The notes beneath the pieces are model-generated. The model did no database searches. It was not told where the DNA came from and saw only the letters and a program-made list of their open reading frames with translations. Shown here piece after piece: positions 1-10,973 of a stretch of 64,000 nt of DNA (the first letter of the stretch is position 1; each line of letters opens with the position of its first letter). The stretch comes from Saxidomus purpurata (lineage: Eukaryota > Mollusca > Bivalvia > Venerida > Veneridae), in the NCBI GenBank assembly GCA_022818135.1, contig JAFMSR010000017.1:10155144-10219143 (forward strand), in the 5' to 3' direction. The position numbers and the translations under genes are program-made.

Positions 1-40
1 TCGTGCATCAATGGTTTCACAGGGAAACACTGTGAAAATG
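1..40 (+). CDS. Gene copy 1: 3' end of an EGF-module exon (partial)
   Basis: This is the last part of an EGF exon whose start lies left of the window. It reads S-C-I-N-G-F-T-G-K-H-C-E-N and stops at a GT donor (gtgggt) in phase 1. It aligns with the end of the copy 2 exon 44179-44292, which reads S-C-I-K-G-F-T-G-K-Y-C-E-T and ends at the same phase. This alignment anchors the left edge of copy 1. All 5' exons of copy 1 are outside the window. Confidence 0.8.
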
Positions 41-421
41 GTGGGTGTCCTTTTTTCTTCATTGGCAACAAAAGATATGTTATCCAATTTGTAGTTAAAG
101 CTATTAATATTACCGACACATTAGTCAATTGTCAATTTAGAGTCTTAATCGCAATCAATGAGTGTATCGTCCGTTGTCCTGAAGCAGTTCCTGTTCAGAA
201 TGGAAAAAGGAGTATTTAAGAATTTAATACCGGTTTATCAATGCGCAACCTGTATTAACAAAATATACTTTCTTGTGTTCTACGAAGAACTGGTATTTCA
301 ATATTTCTTGAAATTATTTTCATTCCTAAAGCCGTAAGCATCATCCAGATTTATAAAATAGAAAGGTCCCTTGGGAAAACCAACATTCTTTATCATCCAC
401 CCATTTAATATCCGTAAAGAT

Positions 422-932
422 GGTTTGCTGTTTGCAGTTCGGGATTCGAATCGCAAACTGCGAACTGCAGACTAGTTGCAAGTTCGCAGTTCGCGATTCG
501 AATTACGAATTAGGAACTGCCGACTAGTTCCATGTTCTCAGTTCGCGGTTAAAATGAAGACTTGATGCCAGGTCGCAGTTCGCGACTCGGTTTGCGAATT
601 GCAAACTTGAAATAGGTTTCCAGTTCTCAGTTCACGATTCGACTAGTACAAATGCGATCGTGGCTCGAATTGCTGATTTCAGACCAGTCACCAGTTAACT
701 ATTAGAATAGCTTTTTGCGATTCGAATTGCGAACTGCGAACTTCATACTAGTTGCCAGTTCAATCGAAGTCGAAATTCGAATCGCGAACTGCAAACTGAT
801 TTCTCACTGCGAACTGGCAACTAGCCTGCATTCAAAACAAAACGTGAACTGAGAATTCTCTTATCGAATCGCAAACTAGTAAATGTATAGCATATTGCAA
901 TTCGAATCGCGAACTGCAAACTGCAAACCAAT
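422..932. repeat. Degenerate foldback-like block of short inverted words
   Basis: The left half repeats words such as GCAGTTCGCGATTCGAAT and the right half repeats their complement, such as ATTCGAATCGCGAACTGC. The outer ends form an imperfect inverted pair, GGTTTGCTGTTTGCAG against CTGCAAACTGCAAACC (15 of 16 matching). The style, degenerate short words arranged head to head, resembles the larger foldback elements at 25404-28226 and 55563-61180, but the sequence is different. No clean target duplication is visible; flanks CGTAAAGAT and TTTACAGAT match at 6 of 9. Copy 2 lacks this block. Confidence 0.55.
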
Positions 933-1317
933 TTTACAGATATACTCATTTTCGTGTTTATTGTTTTTGCTATCCCACTATTGTGTGATCCCGGGGAAAT
1001 TTTTGTTCAACAAGTATTATTTGATTAATAAAAAGTGACAAATAGTATCATGTCAATTGATCCATTAAACAGTATCTTTTTGTCCGCATCTTCCATTTGC
1101 TCGAGTCATCCTTTACACTTGCAGCAATATTGTCCTACTGATCGTAGAACTGAACGTTGTTTTGTTCTCTAAGTTAACAAACTCCAACCCACCAAGTCTT
1201 GCCACTGACATCGCCCATGCTGAAGGCTGTTATCGTGTACTTGAGAATGTTTTTGCCATCACGCAGCTCGAAGTTTGGGCGAGAGCTCAATTTTCCGTAA
1301 ATACAATAGGGTTATTA

Positions 1318-1432
1318 GTATAGTAAAGTGATCGAGTCGTGCATCGGATCAAACTCGTGCTACGCACTCGTTTGATCCGACCTCGACGAGAGACATTCCG
1401 GCTTATGGATCACATTACTTTACTTATATCCC
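1318..1432. repeat. Short inverted-repeat (MITE-like) hairpin
   Basis: The central sequence CGGATCAAACTCG pairs with CGAGTTTGATCCG-like sequence about 10 bases downstream. Outer flanks AGTAAAGTGATC and GATCACATTACTTT also pair imperfectly. A hairpin of about 115 bases is predicted. It lies in the copy 1 intron region and I see no counterpart in copy 2. No protein is encoded. Confidence 0.5.
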
Positions 1433-1826
1433 TTTTATTATATGCCTTTTGACACTTGTCTGCACCAATAAAATTAATTAAAATGACATTTTAAGCATAA
1501 AATTGCAGAACAACTCTTTTAAGCGAAAAATATACGTAGTGTGCAACGTCATTTATTGTCATCGTATAAACAAGTAGTAACGACCCAGTAAAAAGTCATT
1601 AACGTCGTGTGTATTTTAGGGCCCATTGAATGCACTCTTACAAATTATGTTGCACTATGTGTATTACACGTACATACAATACGGATTTTTTTCTGCCAGG
1701 CCGTATTTGATGGTTGAATATAGGCTGTCTGTACAATAGAGCTTACCAATCGGAACTGAATTGCGAAAACGAAAAATTAATTGCTAGAGTAAAAATATAT
1801 TTGATGTAATAACACCTTTTCTGCAG

Positions 1827-1952
1827 ATGTTGACGAATGTTTGGGTTTCCTTCACGGCGGTTGTGAGGACAGCTGCATAAATACTGTCGGATCATTTCGT
1901 TGCGAGTGTACGGGTAACAAGACTTTAAACACGGATGGTTTCTCTTGCACTG
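1827..1952 (+). CDS. Gene copy 1: calcium-binding EGF exon
   Basis: A single EGF module of 42 residues begins D-V-D-E-C, the calcium-binding EGF signature, and contains six cysteines ending in F-S-C-T-G. The exon is flanked by ctgcag and gtatgt and is phase 1 at both ends, so EGF exons can be added or skipped without changing frame. The copy 2 counterpart at 45196-45321 has the same length and nearly the same sequence. It is the last EGF module before the unknown 293-residue domain. Role: extracellular adhesion or ligand-binding spacer (inferred from family). Confidence 0.88.
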
Positions 1953-2177
1953 GTATGTCAGTTCGCCGGTTTCTAATTTTCTCGATAAATCGAAATATAT
2001 GTAAGTTGCACATTAACAGGTGCATGTATACATAAGCCTACTGATACTTTGTAGTTAACAGTACCATGAGAAATTTTCATTTGAATGCGTATTTAGTATA
2101 ATAGTGGACCATAAATTTATGACATAACCATGTTTATTTGGAAAAAAATAAATTGTAAAAATAACCATTTTCTTCAG

Positions 2178-3057
2178 GTGGTGAAATGTCTGACAGCGTA
2201 TTTTATCGACATGGCCTCGCGAGAAGTTTGTTGCCGCGTGGCTGTTCAACAATTTTGCTGACTCGGTGCACAGAAGGGAATACGGTGGATGTATTCATGT
2301 CCTCGACATCTCCATGGTATCAGTTACATGCTAATTCTAGTGTCATCTATACATTTGGGATTGTATTTGTTGAGGTTAACAAGTTGTCTCTCCCTGTCTC
2401 TATTACAGGCCTGGAAATCGTGAAGCAAAATAATGATTTTGCTATTGTAACAGGCACATTAGCATTTAAGGAAAACGAAGGCGTTACATACGGGGATGAA
2501 AGAACATTTGACTGTATAAAATTCACAACTACACCGCGGGATATTCACGACTTCTTAACGTCGTCGTCATTTTTGAAGTCATTTTATGAAAATCTGAATA
2601 AAATTCTACCAGACTGGCTGAGCTTTTCTCAAAAGGGAACAGAGATTTTAGGCGTTAATGATTTACACACAGACATTCTTAGTGGAAAAGGTATACAAAA
2701 TAGTGAATGCAGAGGAGCTCCTCTTTATGATAATCGCTTGTATACTGTACTTAAATTTGGCAGCAGTTTTTCACTGAGTTTGTACGGGGATGAAGTGAAC
2801 TTAAGTGATTTAACAAATGATCGATTTTGTTTCATAATTGACATTTGTCAAGATTACGGTGGCTCAATATTTTTGATCATCCCGGAAGAATCTCGAGACG
2901 TACTTAATAAATTGCAACTATTCAGAAACTTGAAAGAAAAATACGGGGTTGGATTTCGCCCGGTTGGTCTAGGGTTATCTTTATTCAAACATATAAATGT
3001 TCAGTTTTCTGCAACGGCACTTCAACTGTGGAACGGGGATGAATTCTTTACTTATCG
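2178..3057 (+). CDS. Gene copy 1: exon for a 293-residue extracellular domain of unknown type
   Basis: One 880-base exon, entered in phase 1 after tcttcag and left in phase 2 at gtaagt, encodes about 293 residues. It starts G-G-E-M-S-D-S-V-F-Y-R and ends D-E-F-F-T-Y-R. It has no signal peptide or membrane segment and contains several cysteines (for example R-G-C-S, R-C-T-E, F-D-C-I, E-C-R-G, F-C-F-I, I-C-Q-D) that could form disulfides. I do not recognise the fold; predicted secondary structure looks mixed alpha/beta. Copy 2 (45546-46425) has exactly the same length with about 27 residue differences by hand count, so the domain is under coding constraint. An internal ATG at 2186 is not a real start, because the reading frame continues from the EGF exon. 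Confidence 0.85.
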
Positions 3058-4286
3058 GTAAGTGCGGTTTGACATTTTTCCACACGTTTCACTACTATAT
3101 ATAGTATGTTTCTGTCACTAGTAAGATATATATGCCATTTGAGATAAGTTATACTTGAAAAGATTACTAAATAAACTGTTGAAGTAGAATTTTTTATCAA
3201 GTCAACCAAGTACAAGCAGATAATATGCTTTATACTTTCCGGCAGCTTGGTTACACTATTTACAGCTACTGCAGTTACATTTAAATGCTTGTTCTATTTA
3301 TGTATCCATATTAAGTACAAAGTGTTGTTTTGCATAGCGTCAAGATTGTCCGCTTTTAATTGGTTTGTGCAGAGTTCATTGGACTTTAGAGACGTTTGGC
3401 GTACCTAGATCCTGAGACTCGGTAAAATCTTTTCCGCGCTTCTTCTCCAAAATAACCATTGTTAGATTTTCATACAAAATGCAGTAAGCATTAGTATGAA
3501 GAGTAATTGAGTATTATATATTTTGGGGCCATTAGCTCACAGTTCAAGGTCACAGGGACATGAGAACAGAAAATCTTGTCTGCGCAAACTGTAGATACAT
3601 AAAAACGATTTCTTTACAAACTCATTATAATAAAATCATTTTAAAATTATATTGCTATTTATAAAAAAGAATACTTTAGTTAAAATACTTTAGTTAAAAG
3701 TTCAATTTACTTGGATGAATTTTTGTGCAAGTTCATAAAAGACTTGTATAATAGTGATCTGAAAGGCTAACGGGAAAAATGATACCACCACAATTCTAAC
3801 TAAAATGTCAGTATAGCAGCATTCCTCCTACTGAACAAGATGATCTCTGAGTCGTTCTAATCGCAAGCTCACGATCAACCTACTGTCAAGATTATAGTTT
3901 CATTTGTATTTGCTCATAAGAAAATAACTCACAATAATAATCACAAGAGGCAACGTCGGCCTCCTAATATTTCTTAATATTTACTACGTAAACCATTTAC
4001 TGAACTATGGGGAGCGGCTGTGTCGAAGTTAAGTTGTCATCATGGAGGTTGCTGGTTCAAGCCCAACTTGGGACACGACTGTACCGCCTCATATGTCACC
4101 AGTAGTGGTTTTTCCAGGAAGCGGACTGGAAAATGGCTTGATACACTTTAAGCTTTCTTCACAATTGAGCTAGAATTAGTTTAAACTATTATAAACTATG
4201 ACTATTCTGACAGTTACTAGTCTGACTATTGTTTATATCATATATCATGATAATAATATGATAAGTTGAAATGTAACAATTTAAAG
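3058..4286 (+). other. Copy 1 intron with SINE remnant near its 3' end
   Basis: This intron aligns with the copy 2 intron 46426-47856 over much of its length. It contains bivalve-type dispersed repeat fragments and the SINE described at 4008-4190. The acceptor at its end (tttaaag) has a poor pyrimidine tract. No coding exon is evident. Confidence 0.5.
4008..4190 (+). repeat. tRNA-derived SINE
   Basis: A polymerase III B-box-like word, GGTTCAAGCCC, lies near 4050. It is followed by GACTGTACCGCC and CACCAGTAGTGGTTTTTCC, a body typical of tRNA-headed bivalve SINEs. Copy 2 at 47750-47790 passes directly from TTTATTGAACTAT to CTATGGCTATTATGAC, so this block is a lineage-specific insertion in copy 1. 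Short matching flanks (GAACTAT / AAACTAT) are compatible with a target duplication. The family assignment rests on pattern only. Confidence 0.55.
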
Positions 4287-4410
4287 GGTAACGCCAGAAG
4301 CAAACCTTTGGGTAGGAGGAGGTGTTGTTCTGACGTACAATGGTGATATATTGTCTGTTAACGTAGAAGGTAAATCCAACGTGTATGTTTCGACTCCAAG
4401 TCCACAAGAC
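4287..4410 (+). CDS. Gene copy 1: short linker exon
   Basis: The exon enters in phase 2 and leaves in phase 0 at gtaagt. It encodes about 41 residues: V-T-P-E-A-N-L-W-V-G-G-G-V-V-L-T-Y-N-G-D, then a stretch ending S-T-P-S-P-Q-D. Only this frame is open across the exon. The downstream two thirds is well conserved in copy 2, but 16 bases (CCTTTGGGTAGGAGGA) are missing there. The acceptor lacks a strong pyrimidine tract, so the 5' boundary is the least certain part. Confidence 0.7.
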
Positions 4411-4475
4411 GTAAGTATATTGAACACCTATATCTTATACCCGAAGTGCAAACACCCGTAAATGAGAAAATAGAT

Positions 4476-4876
4476 TTAAAGTGACAAGTAAAAATCCAGC
4501 TGAAAATGGTGTGGGTACAAAGCGTAGAGGAATAATAGCTTTTAACCCAGTACACCAAACTCTCCCCGCCACCAGTATGAAAAAATAACTTTCCAAATAT
4601 GGATTTTCTTATTTGACTGGGAGAGTCAATTTAAGAAAAGAACAACTGCATGCAGGAGTTGCTTCCCTTCCACTGCCGAAATCTCTACCAACATCAATAA
4701 CGACACAATCAACTATCATTTTATCAATCCGATTTTTTTTTATATCTAAAGCACCAACTTCAAATACTAATGCGGCATACTCATTAATTTAACACATTTA
4801 AATGCACAGCAACCAAAAATTGCTTTTATAAAACTGTCACCAAAAATACACTATGTGCAGTAAGATGCGCAATACC
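4476..4876. mobile_element. TTAA-flanked MITE, copy 1 of 6 (damaged 5' end)
   Basis: This is a member of a family of about 430 bp that occurs six times in the window. The intact ends are TTAAAGTGACATTATGCGCA and TGCGCATAATGTCACTTTAA. Here about 18 bases of the 5' inverted repeat are deleted after TTAAAGTGACA, and the 3' end stops after GATGCGCA. It encodes nothing and is non-autonomous. It lies in the copy 1 intron 4411-6315. Confidence 0.8.
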
Positions 4877-6315
4877 GTTATTTACTAAATATTTCGCTGA
4901 CAGATCATCCTTTATACTTAACAGCGCGCAGAGTAAAGTTCGGTAACTATTTACCTAGTAAAACGTCGATTTCGTTTTAAAAACCAGAATACTATATTTT
5001 ATTTAACAAGCCCATTTCGTTCAAACAGTGAATTAATGGGCAATATTAGTCTTATTTTTAAAAAGCAAAGAACTTCAGAAACTTAAATGAATTCTATCCA
5101 AATGGGCCTTCTGATAACTGAGACAACTGATTAACAATATCATACTGTACTTTTGTTTGAAACTTTATCACTATGTGTTAAGCTTAACTAATGTAGCGAT
5201 ATGTCCTGCGCATAAGTTTGGTTCTGTCCGTCAGTCACTTTGTGTTCTAATTAAAATGCTTTTGAAAGGAATTCAGAAAATTTCGATAATTGTCCAAATT
5301 CAAATAGATCTCTTCCAAATGTTTCAATTATCAATGATAGATGTGAAACGTCACTCAGATTACTATCACTAAGATGCTATAATGAGCTATAAAGGACTAA
5401 ACCATATAGCATATTCAACAAAGTTAAATATTTATATTTCTGCTGAATTATAATTACTTTGACGAGTACATTGGTCTCGATAATAACCAAGTTCCAATAT
5501 AGCAAGGTGAAGACAACATTTAGATGTAAAAGATGTTTTCTATAGCATGTGCATCTACTTTGTAGCTGTGGAATTAACTCAAATGATCTCTCTAACAACG
5601 TGGTTTAAGTAAATTTTATACATGATAGTCTAGTACTATGCTCACGAATTTGAGTCATTTTCGTAATATATTGTATCTTGGCGCATTTTATCATTTCACA
5701 TAGTAACTGCAGTTGAATGTAATTGCTAGTAACAATATTTTCGGCGGATAAAAGTTTGCTATGAATAATTAGTCAGTATTGTTGGATGTAAGAAATCCTA
5801 GTATAGAAGCAAATTTTTCCTTTTAATTGAGAAATACTAGATTACAGTTACAGAAACATCATTATAAATAATGTACGAGTCAATCCATGTGACTTGTCTG
5901 AATTATGTAGATTACAAAGATGTCAATACGGTAATAATTCTGGGCAGATTTTATAACATAACTTTTAAACGTTTGCAGGACTTATAATGCGTTTCTAAAA
6001 CCTTTATAGATCTATATTCCTTTTCCCCGATATCCTTTTCCGAACGATCTACTTTCTTTTATGTTTGTGTAAAATTTCTTGACTATCATATGTCAAAGGA
6101 CATTTATTTCTAAATCATAGTTTGGCTCTGAGAGAAGCTTCTACGATACAGACTAAAGTAAATCAATCATATCATGCAATCTCATTTTGTAAAGATCAAC
6201 TTAGTTTTAACAATTGTAGTACGCACTAACTTACTTTTGGTATATAAATCTCTTGGTACAGCTTTCAGACGTTAATGTGAGACAATTAGCGGACAATGTA
6301 TATTCTGTTTTGCAG
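4877..6315 (+). other. Remainder of copy 1 intron; holds the uninterrupted site of foldback B
   Basis: No exon is visible. The stretch from about 5400 to 6315 aligns with copy 2 sequence at 55245-55560, then with 61190-61605 and 62040-62203. At 5715-5723 the single 9-mer GAATGTAAT occupies the position where copy 2 has GAATTTTAT on each side of a 5.6-kb foldback element. Near 6140-6180 the sequence likewise lacks the MITE found in copy 2 at 61609-62036. Confidence 0.7.
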
Positions 6316-6469
6316 ATTCTGAAAAGCCTTTTCCTCGATGAATGGAATATTTTGTTAAAACTAAAGATTGCTGAATTAAACATACGTTTTCGCCTGTTTG
6401 GTCAGGATCAGAATCTTCCTCTGAAAAATATACTTACTAGTGGCATTGAAGCATATGCCTCTCTTGGAG
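6316..6469 (+). CDS. Gene copy 1: linker exon 2
   Basis: It encodes about 51 residues starting I-L-K-S-L-F-L-D-E-W-N and ending Y-A-S-L-G-G. The acceptor tttgcag and donor gtatag are both conserved in copy 2 (62204-62360), which supports these limits over an upstream cag. The exon enters in phase 0 and leaves in phase 1. It joins in frame to both the preceding linker exon and the giant exon at 6838. I do not recognise the domain; W and R/F-rich spacing suggests a beta-strand segment. Confidence 0.75.
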
Positions 6470-6837
6470 GTATAGAAAGTTATGTAATAGTTTAATTTGT
6501 ATACCTAGATTTGTATCAGTGTTTTACTTGCTATGAATCGCTTTTGAGATAATATTTATGATAGATTTAATCACTTGTAACAGTTAGACTTACGGAATTT
6601 CTTAACTGTTACTAACTTTCTTTGACTATGCGGTATTTTGCCCACAGCACACTTCATGCTGGATAGAAGCGTCACGTTGTTCAATCCTGTTATTAAATAG
6701 TATATAAACAACAGTGCCGTAAGTGGTTATAGAATTGTAACGGTATCTTATAGTTTAACAAACAAAGCCTTTCGAATGTCAAAGATTCGTATAAAAAGTA
6801 TATTCGAACGCTTCCTAAGATGTATTATCTTTTGCAG

Positions 6838-9800
6838 GAGTTGCTAAAAGAGACTGGTGTGGTGAATATGCCAATCCTGCCGGAATCTTTTTATCTTTAA
6901 TGGTTGACATTAACCCTTTTAAAGAAGTTCCTATCCTTAAAAATTGGATATTTGATTTCAACAACAGGGTTTATGCATACCTTGCCACAGACCCAACAGT
7001 TGGAATTACAACAAGTAATGACATAGACCTGCTTGACGACCTGTTGAAAGTAAAAGAGATGGCAGAAATCTTCATTAAGTCAACAGTTGCAAACATAGCA
7101 CGATACAGTGCACTTTTGACCAATCAGTCAGTTAGAATGTTAAACGATCTTCAACAAACTGCATCGGAATTCTTTAAATCCCTCGAAGCTTTTATCACGG
7201 AACTAAGTCATGGCCAAAGCAATAGTATTGAACAATTGATAAACACCGTGTCAGCCATTTGGAAAAATGGCTGGAAAAAACTTCAAGAAGACGCTGAATT
7301 ATTTCTAGATTCAATTGAACACGTTACGATAATAGCAAAGTATAACTTTTCAAGCATAATAAGTCAAGAAGTAGATTCTATCAAACAAAATCTCCAAGCC
7401 GTTAGGGATAAGCTCGTACGACAAGTTTTAAACATTTTTTCGGATTTTCAAGGTTTCGGTTTAAGATATAAAGGAAATCTAAAGATATTCCACATAGACA
7501 TTGTCGGACTTGAAATAGAATTTGTGTATTCGACCGATCAGTTAGGAGCATGTAGCCGCTTTAGAAATGTTTTTAATTTACTCAAAGGGGAGCGCGCTGC
7601 AAGAATATATGCTGTTCTTTCATCCGGTCTGTTTAAAATAGCCCCTTTCTTGCGTATGAATGCAGGAGCAGGAGTAGGGCTGGCAATTAGTATTGACACT
7701 CCTGGAAGAGTAATTACGCAGCTACATGCAGAAGCTAAAGTTCTTGGCATTTTGGGAAATGTCGATGTCTTCCTTACAGAGCACGGTCATTATTTCGTTC
7801 TTGAAGGAAAAATTTGGAATACATTTAAAGCAGAATTGCAAGTGTCTTTCGAAAGTAAAATGAACTTAGGTGTGATTGATACGTTTGACGTCAAGGGGAC
7901 ATTTTTAGCAAATGCAGGCGAAGGGACAACTTTCCAGGACAGTTATTTTGACGGACTGAGAAAGCTTATCGGAAAGCTAGCTGACGAATCAAACAAAAGG
8001 ATAAGCCAAGTACAGAATTCTTTAACATCGGCACAAAGAGCTTTTACAGATGCTCAGAACTGGCTAGAAGATAAGAAATCTGTAGTACGAAGTGCAAACA
8101 CGGCGTTTGACAGAGCCGTTCAGTCGTTGGAACACGCAAAAAATAAATTAGAAGATGCTAAAAAACCGTTTAGAAATGCAATGAGCAAACTCAATGAAGC
8201 ACAAAGGAAAGTAGATAACATTTGTAGAATTAGGAGTTGCAGCCGAATTTGTGTACCAGGCATAAAATGTCGAATATGTTGGAAAAAAGTCTGGTTTGCT
8301 AAAATTCCTTTACCTTGTTGCCATTTCACAAGCTGCATGTTTTCTTTCCCGGATCCAATATGTTTAGCGATCAACTTAGGATGCAGAGCTGTGCGTGCTG
8401 TTGCATATCTTGCCTTGGAAGCAGCGAAAGTATTTGTCCGTATCCCCATGCTCGCTTTGGATGCAGCTAAAGTTCTGGTGTCTGGAGCACAGTTTATTGT
8501 TGATAAATCAAGGGTAGTATTGGATATTGCCGTGGGTGCCCTTGACCTAGCACAGCTAGGATTAGAAGGGACCAAATTAGTTCTAGAAGGAGCTAAACTC
8601 GCACTTGAAGCTGTTAAAAAAGTAGTTGGATGGGGGCTTAAAGCACTAGAATATATAGTACAATACGGCATACAGAGCATAATCGATGTGCGAAATTGTG
8701 GATTCGAGCTAAAAGTAGCATATGATTCCAGTGTTTTTCATGTAACTTGCGAACTCAATTTGCTGAGACAGGGCTTTAAAAGAGTAAAGTTGGGTATAAA
8801 CTTTGGTAATCCAATTCAAAGTATGTGGCAAGCGGCAAAAGGCACAATTGACACATTTGCTGATGGACCAGTAAAAAAGAAGCGTGAAATAAAGTCTAAA
8901 GTATTATCAGGACTGTACCACTCTATAAGAAGAGCACGAGATACTGATATGGAAACTGACGACTTCGACTTGATTTTGAATGAAACAATTGATACTGTTT
9001 TTAGAACAACGGGATTTAAAGAGAACGCTAGTTCAGGAGATTACGAAAATAGAGTGGAAATATTTAAAGCAAAATGTCTTGTATTTCAAGATGGTATAGG
9101 TCTTTTCTCGGAAGCAATTCAGGTTCTGCTGGAAATGTCAAACGAAACAGCAAATACATTAAACAATGCTTCATCTATAGAAGATCATTTGTCTGATTTT
9201 AACATGAATGACATTGTATCAAATTTCTCGGTAGAATCAATTGGAATTAACACAGACACAGCTTTTAAGGATTTCAACATGAGTTTGGAAGACATTAATG
9301 AAGCAATGGAAAATGCAAAAGGCAATCTATCAAATGATCCTTTGCTTTTAGGGATCAATGATTTATCTACAAATGCCAAAACCTTACTTCAAAACCAAAC
9401 AAATGATGCAAACAATATAAAAATATTAGATCAATGGATAATGGTTATGGAAAATGTAACCACTGAGTTCTATACAGAGGACAATTGTATCTCGTTTTTA
9501 GACTGTGCCCATTTTGCTGTCTTTCAAATGTACGGCCTGTTCGATGCAGAAAATGTTACGAATATGACCGATAGTCTTGATGCAATATCATTACTTGAAG
9601 ACCTTTTCTTGGAATTAACTAGTAATTTGTCTCATACGGTTCTTGAAATTCAGGATTTAGCTAACAGACTTTCGGGAACGCTAGGCACTCTGAATGACCT
9701 TAACATTTTCTGTTCCAAACCACCGCACATGCTGTCCCCGCTGTTGAACCAAAGAGTTAAAAAAGGAGACACTTTACATCTCACTTGCAATATAACCGCA

Positions 9801-9972
9801 AATCCTTCACCGCAAGTTTGGTGGTTCCGCAATGATGAGTATTTACCAGAACAAAACAACGTAGATCTTGTTGTTTTAAATGTGTCAGAAACAGATGGAC
9901 AGAAATATCACTGTGTTGCCGGGAATGTAGTCGCTAACCTGTCTTCAGAGTATGCTGAAGTCTTTGTATCAG
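6838..9972 (+). CDS. Gene copy 1: giant exon (coiled coil, Cys cluster, Ala-rich helices, Ig domain)
   Basis: A 3.1-kb exon, entered after ttgcag in phase 1 and left at gtaaac in phase 1, encodes about 1045 residues with no stop. The real frame begins V-A-K-R-D-W-C-G-E-Y upstream of the ATG at 6900, so that ATG is internal. Numbering from 6900: residues 1-350 form an unrecognised mixed region; 355-435 are a charged heptad-like coiled coil; 440-493 hold a cluster of about 10 cysteines (C-R-I-R-S-C-S-R-I-C and following). Residues 497-593 are Ala/Leu/Val-rich helical repeats. A basic stretch K-K-K-R-E lies near 660 and R-R-A-R at 677-680 matches the furin consensus. Residues 937-1024 form a C2-type Ig domain with C963, a following W-W-F pair and C1005 in Y-H-C. 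Copy 2 repeats the start at 63743. Confidence 0.85.
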
Positions 9973-10377
9973 GTAAACGCATCACATTTCAATGAACGTA
10001 TACCGATGCTTTATCATAAAGTATTTCTCATAATCTTGCAAGTATCAATAAAAAACCAAGAATAAAAATACATGTCATGAAATATGCTGTTTTACTTCAA
10101 GTTTATGATCTTCGTAGACATTTCTAAAATTCTAAATTCTGACATGATAATTTTATATATTGAATTAACAGATGTCAAGACTTTGATTTCAGATGTATTT
10201 GATTGATGCTTTTGACTCTGTAAGGCAATTTAAAGGTGTAATAATAAAATTCTCTTTTTGTATACCTTGATTTACTTTCCTATTCTCATCTATCCTGGTA
10301 CGGTACCCGTACCCCATCGATAAGTTCTGCATTAAAAACATATTCTTGTATACATTTATTACTGATTCTTTTATCAG

Positions 10378-10497
10378 ATGATGCACCGGATCCGAACGAA
10401 ACCCTACCATTGACTAGCGCTGATTTGATAACAAGTACTAAAGGGATTTCTATGGATGCTAACTTTGTAAGAAAGACCCGAAAGAAAGATGGAAAGC
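10378..10497 (+). CDS. Gene copy 1: juxtamembrane exon
   Basis: The exon follows ttatcag and ends at gtaagt, phase 1 on both sides. It joins in frame to the Ig domain exon and encodes about 40 residues: D-D-A-P-D-P-N-E-T-L-P-L-T-S-A and onward, ending K-T-R-K-K-D-G-K. The composition (acidic and Pro start, Ser/Thr-rich middle, basic end) suits an extracellular stalk. Copy 2's counterpart is beyond the window, so there is no second copy to compare. Confidence 0.65.
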
Positions 10498-10873
10498 GTA
10501 AGTGTAACTTTAATTATATACACCTTAATAACTAGTAAATATTGTACCTTTAACTATCTGATCAACTGTATACAAATTTTGTTCTGACAGAACTTATCAA
10601 TATTGAAATTGCTCCTGCTTTGCGAAAAAACAACTTAAACATTTACGACCAGTATTTGTTGAAAGCTGCTTGCAAATTTGTAATATTTTGATATACGAGT
10701 GTCATTCATGTAGATAAGCAGATTGTTACAAGCTTCCAGCTCGACTGTCGTCTAGAACACTCTTTATATGGCATTGAACACACCAAAACCTACCAGTCAC
10801 GTCGCTCTGCTCGGTTCTAAATTAATTGTAAAATGTCTATGTAAATATGTTTTATGTACGAAATATATTTCAG

Positions 10874-10973
10874 TCATGTCATCGGAACTTACCATTATTG
10901 TGAGTACCACTGTGACTGCATTAGTTTTGATAATTGCCATTGGGGTTGCATTTGCATGGCGTGCACATCTTCG
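10874..10973 (+). CDS. Gene copy 1: transmembrane exon
   Basis: After tatttcag the frame reads M-S-S-E-L-T-I-I-V-S-T-T, then a hydrophobic run V-T-A-L-V-L-I-I-A-I-G-V-A-F-A-W, then R-A-H-L-R before gtaagc. About 20 hydrophobic residues followed by a basic stop-transfer segment is a textbook single-pass helix. Phase 1 entry matches the previous exon. This places the EGF, unknown and Ig modules outside the cell. Confidence 0.8.

Larger units (their letters stand above)
41..1826 (+). other. Copy 1 intron, about 1.8 kb, with inserted repeats
   Basis: This intron is matched by a shorter copy 2 intron (44293-45195, about 0.9 kb). The two align near both ends, for example around 41-180 and from about 1050 onward. 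Roughly 870 bases between those points are present only in copy 1. They include the inverted repeat-rich block at 422-932. A further hairpin element sits at 1318-1432. I see no coding exon. Confidence 0.6.

Noticed and set aside
2186..2188. Gene start at the ATG opening the 291-codon ORF
   Set aside because: A conserved acceptor lies upstream and the frame joins the EGF exon in phase, so this Met is internal in both copies.
8120..8680. 186-codon minus-strand ORF opposite the giant exon
   Set aside because: Shadow of the Ala-rich helical repeats; the plus-strand frame is conserved and spliced.
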